The position numbers and the translations under genes were made by a program. From contig JASHTN010000288.1 in NCBI GenBank assembly GCA_030040525.1, positions 1 through 10,642 of the forward strand: a DNA stretch of 10,642 nucleotides, in the 5' to 3' direction. Position 1 is the first letter of the stretch; every line of letters starts with the position of its first letter. The notes beneath the pieces are model-generated. The model was not told where the DNA came from. It worked only from the letters and a program-made list of their open reading frames with translations, and did no database searches. Shown one piece after another: positions 1 through 6,770 of this stretch. Source of the DNA: Gammaproteobacteria bacterium (GTDB lineage: Bacteria; Pseudomonadota; Gammaproteobacteria; Steroidobacterales; Steroidobacteraceae).

Positions 1-1332
1 CAGCGAACGGTGTGCGTCGAGGGCACGGTCGAAGCCGTCGTAGCCGACGTCGCGCCCGCCGACGATGGCGAGCACATCGCCGCTGTGTGGCGCGGTCACG
101 ACCACCGCGCCTTCGAGGCGCGCATTGCCGTGGCGCTGCGCGCGGTCGAGCCGCGCCAGCTCGCGCTCGAGCGCGTTCTCGGCCTCCTCCTGGACGCGCG
201 GCTCGAGGCTCGTGTAGATCGAGAGGCCCGCCTCGGTGAGGTCCTGCTCCGGGTAGTCGCGTCGCAGCGTGCGGCGCACGAAGTCGAGATACGCCGGATA
301 GTAGGCACCCGAAGGACGCGCGCTGACTCCGAGCGGCGCGCGCGCCGCAGCCCGCGCATCCGCCGCCGCGACGACGCCCTGTGCGGCGAGGATCTTCAGC
401 ACCAGGTCGCGCCGCGCGAGCGCCCGATCGGGATGCCGCCGCGGATCGTAGTACGACGGCCCGCGCACCTCCGCGACCAGCAGCGCGACTTCCGGCAGGT
501 CGAGCTCGGAGAGCGGCTTGCCGAAATAGAACTGGCTCGCGAGCCCGAAGCCATGGATCGCGCGGCTGCCGTCCTGGCCGAGGAAGATCTCATTGATATA
601 GGCGTTCATGAGATCCGCCTTGCTGAAGTGCGCATCGAGCGCCATCGCCATGATCGCCTCGCGCACCTTGCGCGAGAGCGTCTGGCGGGTGGAGAGGAAA
701 TAGCTGCGCACGAGCTGCTGCGTCAGCGTGCTTGCGCCCTGCTCGATCTGTCCGGCCCGTGCATTCACCCACAGCGCGCGCAGCATCGCCGCCGGGTCGA
801 CGCCGTGGTGGGAGTCGAACTTGCGGTCCTCGACCGCCTTGAGCGCCTTCGGCAGGAGCGGCGGCACCTCCTGCGGCGTGACCACGATGCGATCCTCGCC
901 GTGGATCGGGAAGATGCTGCCGATCAGGAGCGGCTCGAGCCGCATCACGGGAAGCTCCTGCCCCTGGGTGTCGCGCAGCTCCTCGATGCCGCCCGGACCG
1001 GTCATGACGCTGATCAGCAGCGCATCCCGCTGCTCGTCGGCAAAGCGCGCCGGGCGCAGCGCGACGTCGACACGGGTGCCTGCCACGCGGTAAGTGCCGG
1101 GACGGTCGGGCAGGGCCACGCGCTGGTAATGCAGGCGCTGCAACTCGTGCTCGAGCGCCGCTGGCGTGAGGGGCAGGCCCGCGTAGAGCTCGAGCGGCGC
1201 GGCATACACCTGCGCCGGCAGCGTCCAGCGGCGGCCTTCGAACTGCCGCACGGCCATGCGGTCGAGGTACAGCACGTACAGTGCGCAGGCGATGAGCCCC
1301 GCGCCTGCGACCAGCAGCAGCCGGCGTCTCAG
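1..1332 (-). CDS. mrcB: Penicillin-binding protein 1B, N-terminal part (cut by window edge)
   Basis: Bifunctional murein glycosyltransferase/transpeptidase that polymerises lipid II and crosslinks peptidoglycan at the inner membrane. The first 444 codons are visible. Residues 2-4 are RRR, followed by a single membrane anchor at about 5-23. A UB2H-like domain (about 31-110, starting FEGRRWTLPAQVY) is typical of PBP1B and in E. coli is the docking site for LpoB. The GT51 domain follows, with EDRKF (catalytic Glu168), GASTLTQQLVR (199-209) and RKVREA (second Glu, 225); the 57-residue spacing equals that of Glu233 and Glu290 in E. coli PBP1B. The window ends just before the transpeptidase SxxK serine. 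No ATG, GTG or TTG lies in frame between an upstream in-frame TGA and the membrane anchor. I therefore place the start at CTG (1332-1330), eight bases after GGAG and overlapping the lysAC stop. Identity is very secure; the start is inferred. Confidence 0.95.
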   Translation of the reverse strand, partial: MRRRLLLVAGAGLIACALYVLYLDRMAVRQFEGRRWTLPAQVYAAPLELYAGLPLTPAALEHELQRLHYQRVALPDRPGTYRVAGTRVDVALRPARFADEQRDALLISVMTGPGGIEELRDTQGQELPVMRLEPLLIGSIFPIHGEDRIVVTPQEVPPLLPKALKAVEDRKFDSHHGVDPAAMLRALWVNARAGQIEQGASTLTQQLVRSYFLSTRQTLSRKVREAIMAMALDAHFSKADLMNAYINEIFLGQDGSRAIHGFGLASQFYFGKPLSELDLPEVALLVAEVRGPSYYDPRRHPDRALARRDLVLKILAAQGVVAAADARAAARAPLGVSARPSGAYYPAYLDFVRRTLRRDYPEQDLTEAGLSIYTSLEPRVQEEAENALERELARLDRAQRHGNARLEGAVVVTAPHSGDVLAIVGGRDVGYDGFDRALDAHRSL

Positions 1333-3914
1333 ATGAACAGCTCCGCAGCCGGAGCGCGCAGGTTGTAGTCCGAGCTCATCGCGTGTCCGTACGCCCCGGC
1401 ATTGGCGATCACGAGCACGTCCCCCTCATGGGTCAGCGGCAGCAGCCGGTCGTGCCCGAGGACGTCCGCGCTTTCGCAGATGGGGCCCACGACGTTCACC
1501 AGCTCGGTGGCCGGCTGGTCGGCGCGCGTGAGGTTGGCGATGTCATGATACGAACCATAGAGCGCCGGACGGATGAGTGAGTTCATTCCCGTAGTCACGC
1601 CGACGAAATGCACGCCGCCCTTGGATTTGAGCTGTGTGACCCGGGCGAGCAGCACCCCGGCGTTCGCCACCAGGTAGCGCCCCGGCTCGAGCCACACCTC
1701 GAGGTGCGGCTGCTCGGCACGCACCGCCATGAGCAGCGTGTCGAGCTTGCGCAGATCGACTCCGGGCTGGTCGGGACGCTCGGGCACCCCGAGGCCGCCG
1801 CCGACGTCGATCACCGAGACGTCCGCGAGTGCCTGCGCGGCCCCGGCGAGCAGCCGCGCGGTGTGCTCCCAGCTGGTGACGTCGAAGATGCCGCTGCCGA
1901 CGTGCGCCTGCAGTCCAACGATGCGCGCGCCGGCCGCCTGCGCCAGCGCGGCGAGCTCGCGGACGTCGCCGATCGGCACGCCGAACTTCGAGCGCGTCCC
2001 GGCGGTACGCACGTGGGTGTGATGGCCGCGGCCGACGCCGGTGTCGAGGCGCACGAAGATCTCCCGCCCGCGAAACAGCTCCGGCCAGGCAATCAGCGCA
2101 TACGGGTTGTCGACGGTGACGCGCACGCCACGCTCGAGCGCCCAGGCGTACTCCTCGCGTGGAGCAAAGTTGGGCGTGTAGAGAATGCGCAGCGGGTCGA
2201 GATCGGCAAAGAGCTCGAGCGCCCGCTCGGCCTCGCCGCGCGACACGCACTCGAACTCGATCCCCTCCGCGTGCAGCGCGCGCAGCAGCTGCGGATGCGG
2301 GTTGGCCTTCATGGAGTAATGCACCCGGCCGAGGGAGTGCAGCCCGCGGAGCGCGCGCGCCGCCTGGCGCACCGTGTCGAGGTGGTAGACGAAGGCCGAA
2401 GCACGCTGCCCGAGCGCCGCGAGCAGCTCCGCGCGCCGCACCCGCCACCATGGCACCTGGCCTGCGGCCGCCTCGCCGGGCTGCGAGAACAGCTGCTGCC
2501 AGGTGGGCCCGAGCACCTTATCCCCGGGTACCGGGCGGATCAGCAGCTCGTGCAGCTGCTCGACCAGGCGGCTGCCCTGGCTCTCGTCGACGACGAAGGT
2601 GAAGTTCAGGTCGTTGGCGGCCTGGCTCACGAGGTGGATCTTCTGCTCCTCGAAGAACTCGAAAGCGCCGCCGAGCTGATGGAGGATGGCGCGGATGTTG
2701 CGGCCGACGAGGCTCACCGAGGCGCATGGGCCGATCACCTGCACGCGGCACAGCCGCGAGAGATCGGCGACCAGCTCGGCGACCTGGGTGTTGTTGAGCG
2801 TGTTGGCGGCCGGATCGAGTGACACGGTGACGGTCGTCTCGGAGGTGGATACCAGGTCGACCGACATGCCGTGCTGCTTGAACACCTGGAAGGCGTCGGC
2901 GAGAAAGCCGACCTGGTGCCACATGCCGGGAGTGTCGAGCGAGATGAGCGTGATGCCCTTCTTGGTGCAGACCGCCTTCACCTGAGCGCCGCCGTCGGCG
3001 CCTTCGGCGGTGAGCAGCGTGCCTTCGAGCCCCGGCGCCTGCGTGGCATATACGTAGAGCGGGATGCGGTACTGGCGCGCCGGCAGGATGCAGCGCGGGT
3101 GCAGCACCTTGGCGCCGCTGGTGGCGATCTCCTGCGCCTCGTCGTAGTGCAGCGCGCGCAGCAGCCGTGCCGTCGGCGTCGCGCGCGGATCGGCGCTGAA
3201 CATGCCCGGCACGTCGGTCCAGATCTCCAGCCGCTGCGCCCGGAGCTTCGCGGCCAGGTAGGCGGCCGAGGTGTCCGAGCCGCCGCGCCCGAGGAGCACG
3301 GTGTTGCCTTCCTCGTCGCTCGCGATGAAGCCCTGGGTGACGACGAGCGGCGCGAGGCCCTCGAGCCGCTCTGCAAGCGAGGCGTCCGGCTCGAAGCTGC
3401 ATACCGCCGCCAGCATGCTCGCCCGCCCGCCGCCGCTCTGGCGTGCCTCGGCCCGCAGCATGCTGCGGGCGTCCGCCCAGGCGACCGGAAGCCCGCGCGC
3501 CGCGAGGAAGCGCGCCCCGATCCGGGTCGCCATGAGCTCCCCCATGGCCAGCACGCGCGCCCGGGTGCGATCGCTGACCTCGCGCACCAGCGCGACGCCG
3601 GCGGCGATCTCGCGCAGCTCAGCGAGGTGCCGCTCCACCTCCTCGCCGACCGGCACGCCGATCTCGGCGGCCAGACGCCGGTGGCGCTCCTCGATGGCGC
3701 GCAGCTCCTCCTCCTGCCCCTGGCCGATCGCCGCGTCGAGGAGTCGCTCCAGGCTGTCAGTGATCCCGGTGAGGGCGGAGTGCACGATGAGCAACCGTGC
3801 GTCGCTGCGCAGCCGCTCGGTGGCGACCCGCTCGATGTTCAGCCAGTTGGCGAGGGTGGAAACGCTCGTGCCGCCGAACTTCAGGACGATCCAGGCGGAC
3901 GGCGGACGGGTCAC
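1329..3914 (-). CDS. lysAC: Bifunctional aspartate kinase / diaminopimelate decarboxylase
   Basis: An 861-residue fusion catalysing the first step of the aspartate pathway (aspartate to aspartyl phosphate) and the last step of lysine synthesis (meso-diaminopimelate to lysine, PLP-dependent). The kinase half shows VLKFGGTSV (10-18, Lys12), GRGGSDTSA (209-217) and SGAKVLHPR (266-274). ACT-type regulatory domains occupy about 318-460 (for example VDLVSTSETTVTVSLD at 352-367). The decarboxylase half has YSMKANPHP with the PLP lysine at 536, HVGSG at 671, GGGLG at 705-709, EPGR at 743-746 and catalytic CESAD with Cys813. It ends in a normal C-terminus. An open frame runs further upstream, but GTG at 3914 is preceded by GAGGAG at eight bases and starts four residues before the conserved kinase region. 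This fusion is known from Xanthomonadaceae. It lies after a small acidic gene and overlaps mrcB. Lysine feedback on the kinase is likely from the family, not shown here. Confidence 0.96.
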   Translation of the reverse strand: MTRPPSAWIVLKFGGTSVSTLANWLNIERVATERLRSDARLLIVHSALTGITDSLERLLDAAIGQGQEEELRAIEERHRRLAAEIGVPVGEEVERHLAELREIAAGVALVREVSDRTRARVLAMGELMATRIGARFLAARGLPVAWADARSMLRAEARQSGGGRASMLAAVCSFEPDASLAERLEGLAPLVVTQGFIASDEEGNTVLLGRGGSDTSAAYLAAKLRAQRLEIWTDVPGMFSADPRATPTARLLRALHYDEAQEIATSGAKVLHPRCILPARQYRIPLYVYATQAPGLEGTLLTAEGADGGAQVKAVCTKKGITLISLDTPGMWHQVGFLADAFQVFKQHGMSVDLVSTSETTVTVSLDPAANTLNNTQVAELVADLSRLCRVQVIGPCASVSLVGRNIRAILHQLGGAFEFFEEQKIHLVSQAANDLNFTFVVDESQGSRLVEQLHELLIRPVPGDKVLGPTWQQLFSQPGEAAAGQVPWWRVRRAELLAALGQRASAFVYHLDTVRQAARALRGLHSLGRVHYSMKANPHPQLLRALHAEGIEFECVSRGEAERALELFADLDPLRILYTPNFAPREEYAWALERGVRVTVDNPYALIAWPELFRGREIFVRLDTGVGRGHHTHVRTAGTRSKFGVPIGDVRELAALAQAAGARIVGLQAHVGSGIFDVTSWEHTARLLAGAAQALADVSVIDVGGGLGVPERPDQPGVDLRKLDTLLMAVRAEQPHLEVWLEPGRYLVANAGVLLARVTQLKSKGGVHFVGVTTGMNSLIRPALYGSYHDIANLTRADQPATELVNVVGPICESADVLGHDRLLPLTHEGDVLVIANAGAYGHAMSSDYNLRAPAAELFI
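1330..1344 (-). promoter_or_regulatory. Ribosome binding site and probable CTG start of mrcB
   Basis: On the minus strand GGAG (1344-1341) is followed by eight bases and then CTG (1332-1330), which opens the PBP1B frame exactly before the RRR-plus-membrane-anchor sequence. The CTG shares bases with the lysAC stop (CTGA), the arrangement usually seen as ATGA. This suggests translational coupling with a rare start codon. An error in the underlying sequence is the main alternative. Confidence 0.6.
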
Positions 3915-3922
3915 TGCGGATG

Positions 3923-3928
3923 CTCCTC
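3923..3928 (-). promoter_or_regulatory. Ribosome binding site of lysAC
   Basis: GAGGAG on the minus strand lies eight bases before the GTG at 3914-3912. It decides the start: the open frame continues upstream through the intergenic region and across part of the preceding small gene, but that extension is low-complexity, Arg-rich and unlike aspartate kinases. Confidence 0.8.
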
Positions 3929-3993
3929 GTGGGGAGACGGGGCACTTCGCGCGCGGGGACCGGGCCGGCTTGCGGCGCCGGGCGCGCGAGCCC

Positions 3994-4209
3994 CTACACC
4001 TCGTCGTCGAAGTCCTTAAGATCCTTTTCGAGCTTCTTGTCCGCAAGGACCTCCTCGAGACGGCTCCAGGCCGCCTTGCCGCGCTTGCCCTGAGTGCGGA
4101 CACGCCGGTCCACCCGGTCGAGCAGCCGATCGTAGTCGGTGCCGTCCTCGGGCGGAGTCGTCAGAAATTCCTCGTCGAGGTCGAACCCCTCGTTGTCTCG
4201 TTCCGACAT
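3994..4209 (-). CDS. Small acidic protein of unknown function
   Basis: A 71-residue, highly charged protein with no signal peptide or membrane segment. The first third is acidic (DNEGFDLDEEF). The middle is basic (DRVDRRVRTQGKRGKAAW). The end is a probable amphipathic helix rich in Lys and Glu (RLEEVLADKKLEKDLKDFDDEV). The C-terminal pattern (RxLE..L..K.LE.DL) recalls the small Pseudomonas PA3496-type putative regulatory proteins, but this is a memory-based resemblance that I hold weakly. ATG at 4209 is used here; a TTG four codons upstream (4221) is possible, and neither has a well-spaced Shine-Dalgarno. It is the first gene after a good promoter and 79 bp before lysAC, so it probably heads the lysAC-mrcB transcript. 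Its own role cannot be read from the sequence. Confidence 0.75.
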   Translation of the reverse strand: MSERDNEGFDLDEEFLTTPPEDGTDYDRLLDRVDRRVRTQGKRGKAAWSRLEEVLADKKLEKDLKDFDDEV

Positions 4210-4276
4210 CTGGCGGTTCAAATCCTGAATTAATTCAACGACTAAGGTGCCAATACGGCATGGAACAAGGCTGCGA

Positions 4277-4304
4277 ACTATAACGAATTCGCGCCATTGT
4301 TCAA
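4277..4304 (-). promoter_or_regulatory. Sigma70-like promoter ahead of the small protein-lysAC-mrcB unit
   Basis: On the minus strand TTGAAC (4304-4299) and TATAGT (4282-4277) are separated by 16 bases. They match the consensus at four and five of six positions. The stretch is clearly AT-richer than its surroundings and begins just after the stop codon of the DUF62 gene. Transcription would start near 4271, giving a leader of about 60 bases before the ATG at 4209. Seen by eye only; no transcript evidence. Confidence 0.6.
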
Positions 4305-4306
4305 CT

Positions 4307-5122
4307 TTAGGCCTGATCGGTCCGGTCGCGTACCACCACCGGGGCGCCCCGGCTCAAGCCTAAGCCCTCGGCAGCGCTGTGCTCGGCACGGGCGATCTCG
4401 ATGACCCCGAAGGAATTGATCAGCGCCAGGTATTCCCCGGGGCGCGTATCCCCATACGTGCGCAACAACGGGAAGGCATGGTTGCCGGCGTGCACCAGCG
4501 GCATGCGGAAGCGCTCGAGGAGCGCTGCGTCAATGTTGGTGATCAGATTGCCGAAGTGGTCGATGGTGATGACGACCCCTGAGACGCTGCCCGCCTCGAC
4601 CGTGGGGTCCTCCACCCAGGACGGCACCAGCACGTCCGCGACCTCGCCGAGCTCCCCCGGCGCACAATGCCCTGCGGCGAGCTCTGCCGCGACGGGCGCA
4701 AAGATGTCGCGGCCGTGAAAGGTCGCGCTCGGGTGCGTGATGCCGATGCGCGCGAGCCGCGCGGGCGTCAGGCGCACCAGCTGCACCTCGCGGCTGCGGC
4801 TCGCCACCGGGGCGAGCAGGCCGTTGTCGGGGGCAACAAAGAAATGTCCCTCGGCAGTCGCCACGATGATGTCGCGCGAGGTGCCGACTCCGGGGTCGAC
4901 GACCGCCACGTGCACCGTACCGGGCGGAAAGAAGGCGAACGCGCGGGCCAGCCAGAAGCCGGCCTCCGCCGGCCAATGCACCACGATCTCGTGCGTCAGG
5001 TCGATGATCCGGGCCGCCGGAAAGCGCGTCAGGATCCGGCCCTTCATGACGCCGACGAACGGTCCCTGGTGTCCGAAGTCCGTCGTGATCGTGATGACGC
5101 CGGAGGGCGTCGCCGGACTCAT
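4307..5122 (-). CDS. SAM hydroxide adenosyltransferase (DUF62, SAM hydrolase)
   Basis: A 271-residue protein of the DUF62/SAM_HAT family, which splits S-adenosylmethionine with hydroxide to adenosine and methionine in the cytoplasm. Visible signatures are TTDFG (13-17), VVDPGVG (74-80), APDNGLL (97-103), TFHGRDIFAP (134-143) and DHFGNLITN (188-196). The Asp-Arg-His triad known from the archaeal DUF62 enzyme fits Asp76, Arg83 and His136, with the same seven-residue Asp-Arg spacing. Length agrees with the hydrolases; I see no reason to call it a fluorinase or chlorinase. The start is ATG 5122, which overlaps the stop of the DksA-like gene (ATGA), so translation is probably coupled. The physiological reason for cleaving SAM is not settled for this family. 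Its closeness to lysAC, another aspartate-family enzyme, may or may not be meaningful. Confidence 0.92.
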   Translation of the reverse strand: MSPATPSGVITITTDFGHQGPFVGVMKGRILTRFPAARIIDLTHEIVVHWPAEAGFWLARAFAFFPPGTVHVAVVDPGVGTSRDIIVATAEGHFFVAPDNGLLAPVASRSREVQLVRLTPARLARIGITHPSATFHGRDIFAPVAAELAAGHCAPGELGEVADVLVPSWVEDPTVEAGSVSGVVITIDHFGNLITNIDAALLERFRMPLVHAGNHAFPLLRTYGDTRPGEYLALINSFGVIEIARAEHSAAEGLGLSRGAPVVVRDRTDQA

Positions 5123-5484
5123 CGTCCGATCACACGCCCGCTGCCGGCCGCACCGCGACTGCCTTCGGCGCACCCGCGGCAGCGATCCGTGTAGGGGACG
5201 GCGGCGAGGCGCTCGGGCTCGATGTCACCGCCGCATACCGAGCAGGTGGTGTAGCGACCCTGCGCCAGGCGGCGCAGCGCCGCCTCGACCTGCTGCAGCT
5301 CGGCGCGTGCGGAATGCGAGATCGCGCCGAGCACGTCGTCGTTCTCGCGTTGCGTCACCTGCTCGGCGAAGTCCGCCGAGAGCGGGTCGGCCTCGTGGCG
5401 CAGGTCGGCGCTCGCGTCGTTGGCGCGCTGGCGCAGCTCGTCGCGCCGCTTGAGCAGCCTCTCGCGTATCGATGGGATATCCAC
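5119..5484 (-). CDS. Short TraR/DksA-family C4 zinc-finger protein
   Basis: A 121-residue protein. DksA-type proteins enter the RNA polymerase secondary channel and modulate initiation, in E. coli together with ppGpp. Residues about 5-75 look like an antiparallel coiled coil. The zinc finger has four cysteines (CSVC at 81-84 and CRGC at 102-105) with the DksA-like segment GGDIEPERLAAVPYTDRC between them. The protein is shorter than E. coli DksA (151 aa) and lacks its N-terminal globular part. By ungapped spacing from the first cysteine, the coiled-coil tip DxxD of DksA falls on Asp38 and Glu41, a DxxE. GTG 5484 is chosen because GGAG sits six bases upstream and the longer open frame only extends into tal antisense-type sequence. 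The C-terminal tail (106-121) is Gly/Arg-rich. It lies 49 bp after tal and overlaps the DUF62 gene. Which DksA subfamily it belongs to, and whether it binds polymerase, is open. Confidence 0.88.
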   Translation of the reverse strand: MDIPSIRERLLKRRDELRQRANDASADLRHEADPLSADFAEQVTQRENDDVLGAISHSARAELQQVEAALRRLAQGRYTTCSVCGGDIEPERLAAVPYTDRCRGCAEGSRGAAGSGRVIGR

Positions 5485-5499
5485 GTGGATCTCCGGGCA

Positions 5500-5529
5500 C
5501 CCCGGGGCCTGTCGTGCCTGTCCCCGGGG
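5500..5529 (-). other. GC hairpin between tal and the DksA-like gene
   Basis: CCCCGGGG occurs at 5500-5507 and again at 5522-5529. Each copy is self-complementary, so they can pair as an 8-bp stem around a 14-base loop, which itself carries a repeat of CCTGT. There is no T-run after it in either direction, so it is not a standard intrinsic terminator. It may slow, attenuate or mark processing of the tal-dksA transcript, or reflect nothing more than GC richness. Confidence 0.4.
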
Positions 5530-5533
5530 CGTG

Positions 5534-6664
5534 TCAGGTTGAGTGAGTGGGCTGGCGCCGCTGCTCGAGCCAGGATTGCAGCCGATCGAAGGGCTCGACG
5601 AACTTGGCGACACCTTCGCGCTCGAGCTGCATCGCGACCGCCTCGAGATCGATGTCCAGCCGCTCGAACGACTCGCGCGCATCGCTCCCCTCGGCGATGT
5701 GCCGCTCGAGACGCAGCTCGGGCCGCCCGAGCCGCCGGTAGGCGTTCAGGGTCTCGAGCGGCATGGTGTTGACGGTGCCCTGCACGACCAGCTCCTCGAC
5801 GTACTTGACCGGACTATAGGCCGGATCCTTCGTCGAGGTGGACGCCCACAGCAGCCGCTGCGGCTTCGCGCCCTGGGCCGCGAGCGCCTGCCACTGCGGG
5901 GTCGCCAGCAGCTCCTCCAGGATCTCGTAGGCTCGGCAGGCGCTGGCGATCGCGGCCTTGCCGCGCAGCGCGCGCGCGGCGGGCTGGCCGCGGCCGGCGA
6001 GCGCATCGAGGAGCTTGTCGACCGCGGTGTCGATGCGACTGAGGAAGAAGCTCGCTACGGATGCGACCGAGGCGAGCGGCTGACCGGCTTTGGCCCGGGC
6101 GGTGAGTCCGTCGAGGTAAGCGCGCGCCACGGCGCGGTAGCGCTCCGGGGAGAACAGCAGCGTCACGTTGACGTTGACGCCCGAGGCGATGAGGTCGCGG
6201 ATCACCGGCAGCCCCGCCTCGGTGCCCGGGATCTTGATGAGCGCGTTCGGCAGGCCGAGCCGCTGCCACAGGCGGCGTGCCTCGGCCAGGCTGCCCGCGG
6301 CGTCGTAAGCGAGGTGCGGCGACACTTCGAAGCTCACGAAGCCGTCGCCGCCGCCGCCGGCGTCGTACTGCGGGCGCAGCAGCTCGGCGGCCGCACGCAC
6401 GTCGTGAATCGCCAACTCCTCGTACAGGCTCGTGGCCGAGGACACCTGCGACAGCAGCTGCGCGATCGGCTGCGCGTACTGCGGGTCGTTCATCATCGAG
6501 TGGGCGAAGATCGCCGGGTTCGAGGTCACCCCGGCGACGCCGTCCTCGCGGATCAGGCGCGCAAGGCTCCCGTCCTCGAGCATGGCGCGACCGAGGTCAT
6601 CGAGCCAGACACTCTCGCCGAGCCGGCGCAGTTCCAGCAGCGGGTTGGATACGGATGAGGCCAT
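5534..6664 (-). CDS. tal: Transaldolase
   Basis: A 376-residue enzyme of the non-oxidative pentose phosphate pathway, transferring a dihydroxyacetone unit between sedoheptulose 7-phosphate and glyceraldehyde 3-phosphate. The order of motifs is that of the longer bacterial transaldolases: GVTSNPAIF (45-53), FEVSP (112-116), LIKIPGTEAG with the Schiff-base Lys144, VNVNVTLLFS, ASVASFFLSRID, LLWASTSTKDPAYSP and TVNTMPLETL. Start ATG 6664 is preceded by GGGGGA; the open frame continues upstream into the divergent intergenic region and the yqjD-like gene, but that sequence is not transaldolase-like. It is transcribed away from the yqjD-like gene and is the first gene of a minus-strand run with a DksA-like gene 49 bp downstream. 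No missing motif or frameshift is seen. Confidence 0.96.
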   Translation of the reverse strand: MASSVSNPLLELRRLGESVWLDDLGRAMLEDGSLARLIREDGVAGVTSNPAIFAHSMMNDPQYAQPIAQLLSQVSSATSLYEELAIHDVRAAAELLRPQYDAGGGGDGFVSFEVSPHLAYDAAGSLAEARRLWQRLGLPNALIKIPGTEAGLPVIRDLIASGVNVNVTLLFSPERYRAVARAYLDGLTARAKAGQPLASVASVASFFLSRIDTAVDKLLDALAGRGQPAARALRGKAAIASACRAYEILEELLATPQWQALAAQGAKPQRLLWASTSTKDPAYSPVKYVEELVVQGTVNTMPLETLNAYRRLGRPELRLERHIAEGSDARESFERLDIDLEAVAMQLEREGVAKFVEPFDRLQSWLEQRRQPTHST

Positions 6665-6770
6665 CGCGTGCGTCCCCCACGAGAGTAGCGCAGCTGACAG
6701 CACGAGTCTCGCGGTTTCGGTGCGGATGTGCGTAAATCTCCGGGCTAAGGGCCGCACAGGAGTCGCCGAC
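6665..6770. other. Divergent intergenic region between tal and the yqj-like cassette
   Basis: This 106-bp spacer must hold the start signals for tal (minus) and the yqjD-like gene (plus). AGGAG at 6758-6762, eight bases before the ATG at 6771, is a clear ribosome site for the plus-strand cassette. I could not find a -35/-10 pair that I trust in either direction; TAAATC near 6733 is only a weak -10 candidate. Confidence 0.5.

Noticed and set aside
10..1368. Long plus-strand open frame of 452 codons opposite mrcB, and similar ones at 1608-2822, 2871-4019, 5543-6658, 7825-8910 and (minus) 8985-10253
   Set aside because: They lie exactly opposite well-supported genes, are rich in Arg, Ala, His and Glu in the manner of antisense translation of GC-rich codons, and show no domain or ribosome site.
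3915..4103. N-terminal extension of lysAC to 4103
   Set aside because: The extra 63 residues are low-complexity and Arg-rich, overlap the small acidic gene, and the GTG at 3914 has a strong GAGGAG at the right distance.
3915..4306. A lysine riboswitch or peptide attenuator ahead of lysAC
   Set aside because: The two non-coding gaps (79 bp and about 100 bp) are too short for the roughly 170-base lysine riboswitch, and no Lys-rich leader with alternative hairpins is visible. A 5-bp hairpin at 3965-3981 is too weak to call.
4307..5122. SAM-dependent halogenase (fluorinase-like)
   Set aside because: The Asp-Arg-His pattern and overall length fit the DUF62 hydrolases, and no natural-product genes are nearby.
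5485..5682. Longer version of the DksA-like protein reaching 5682
   Set aside because: The extension is Ser/Arg-rich antisense of tal, and the GTG at 5484 has GGAG six bases upstream.
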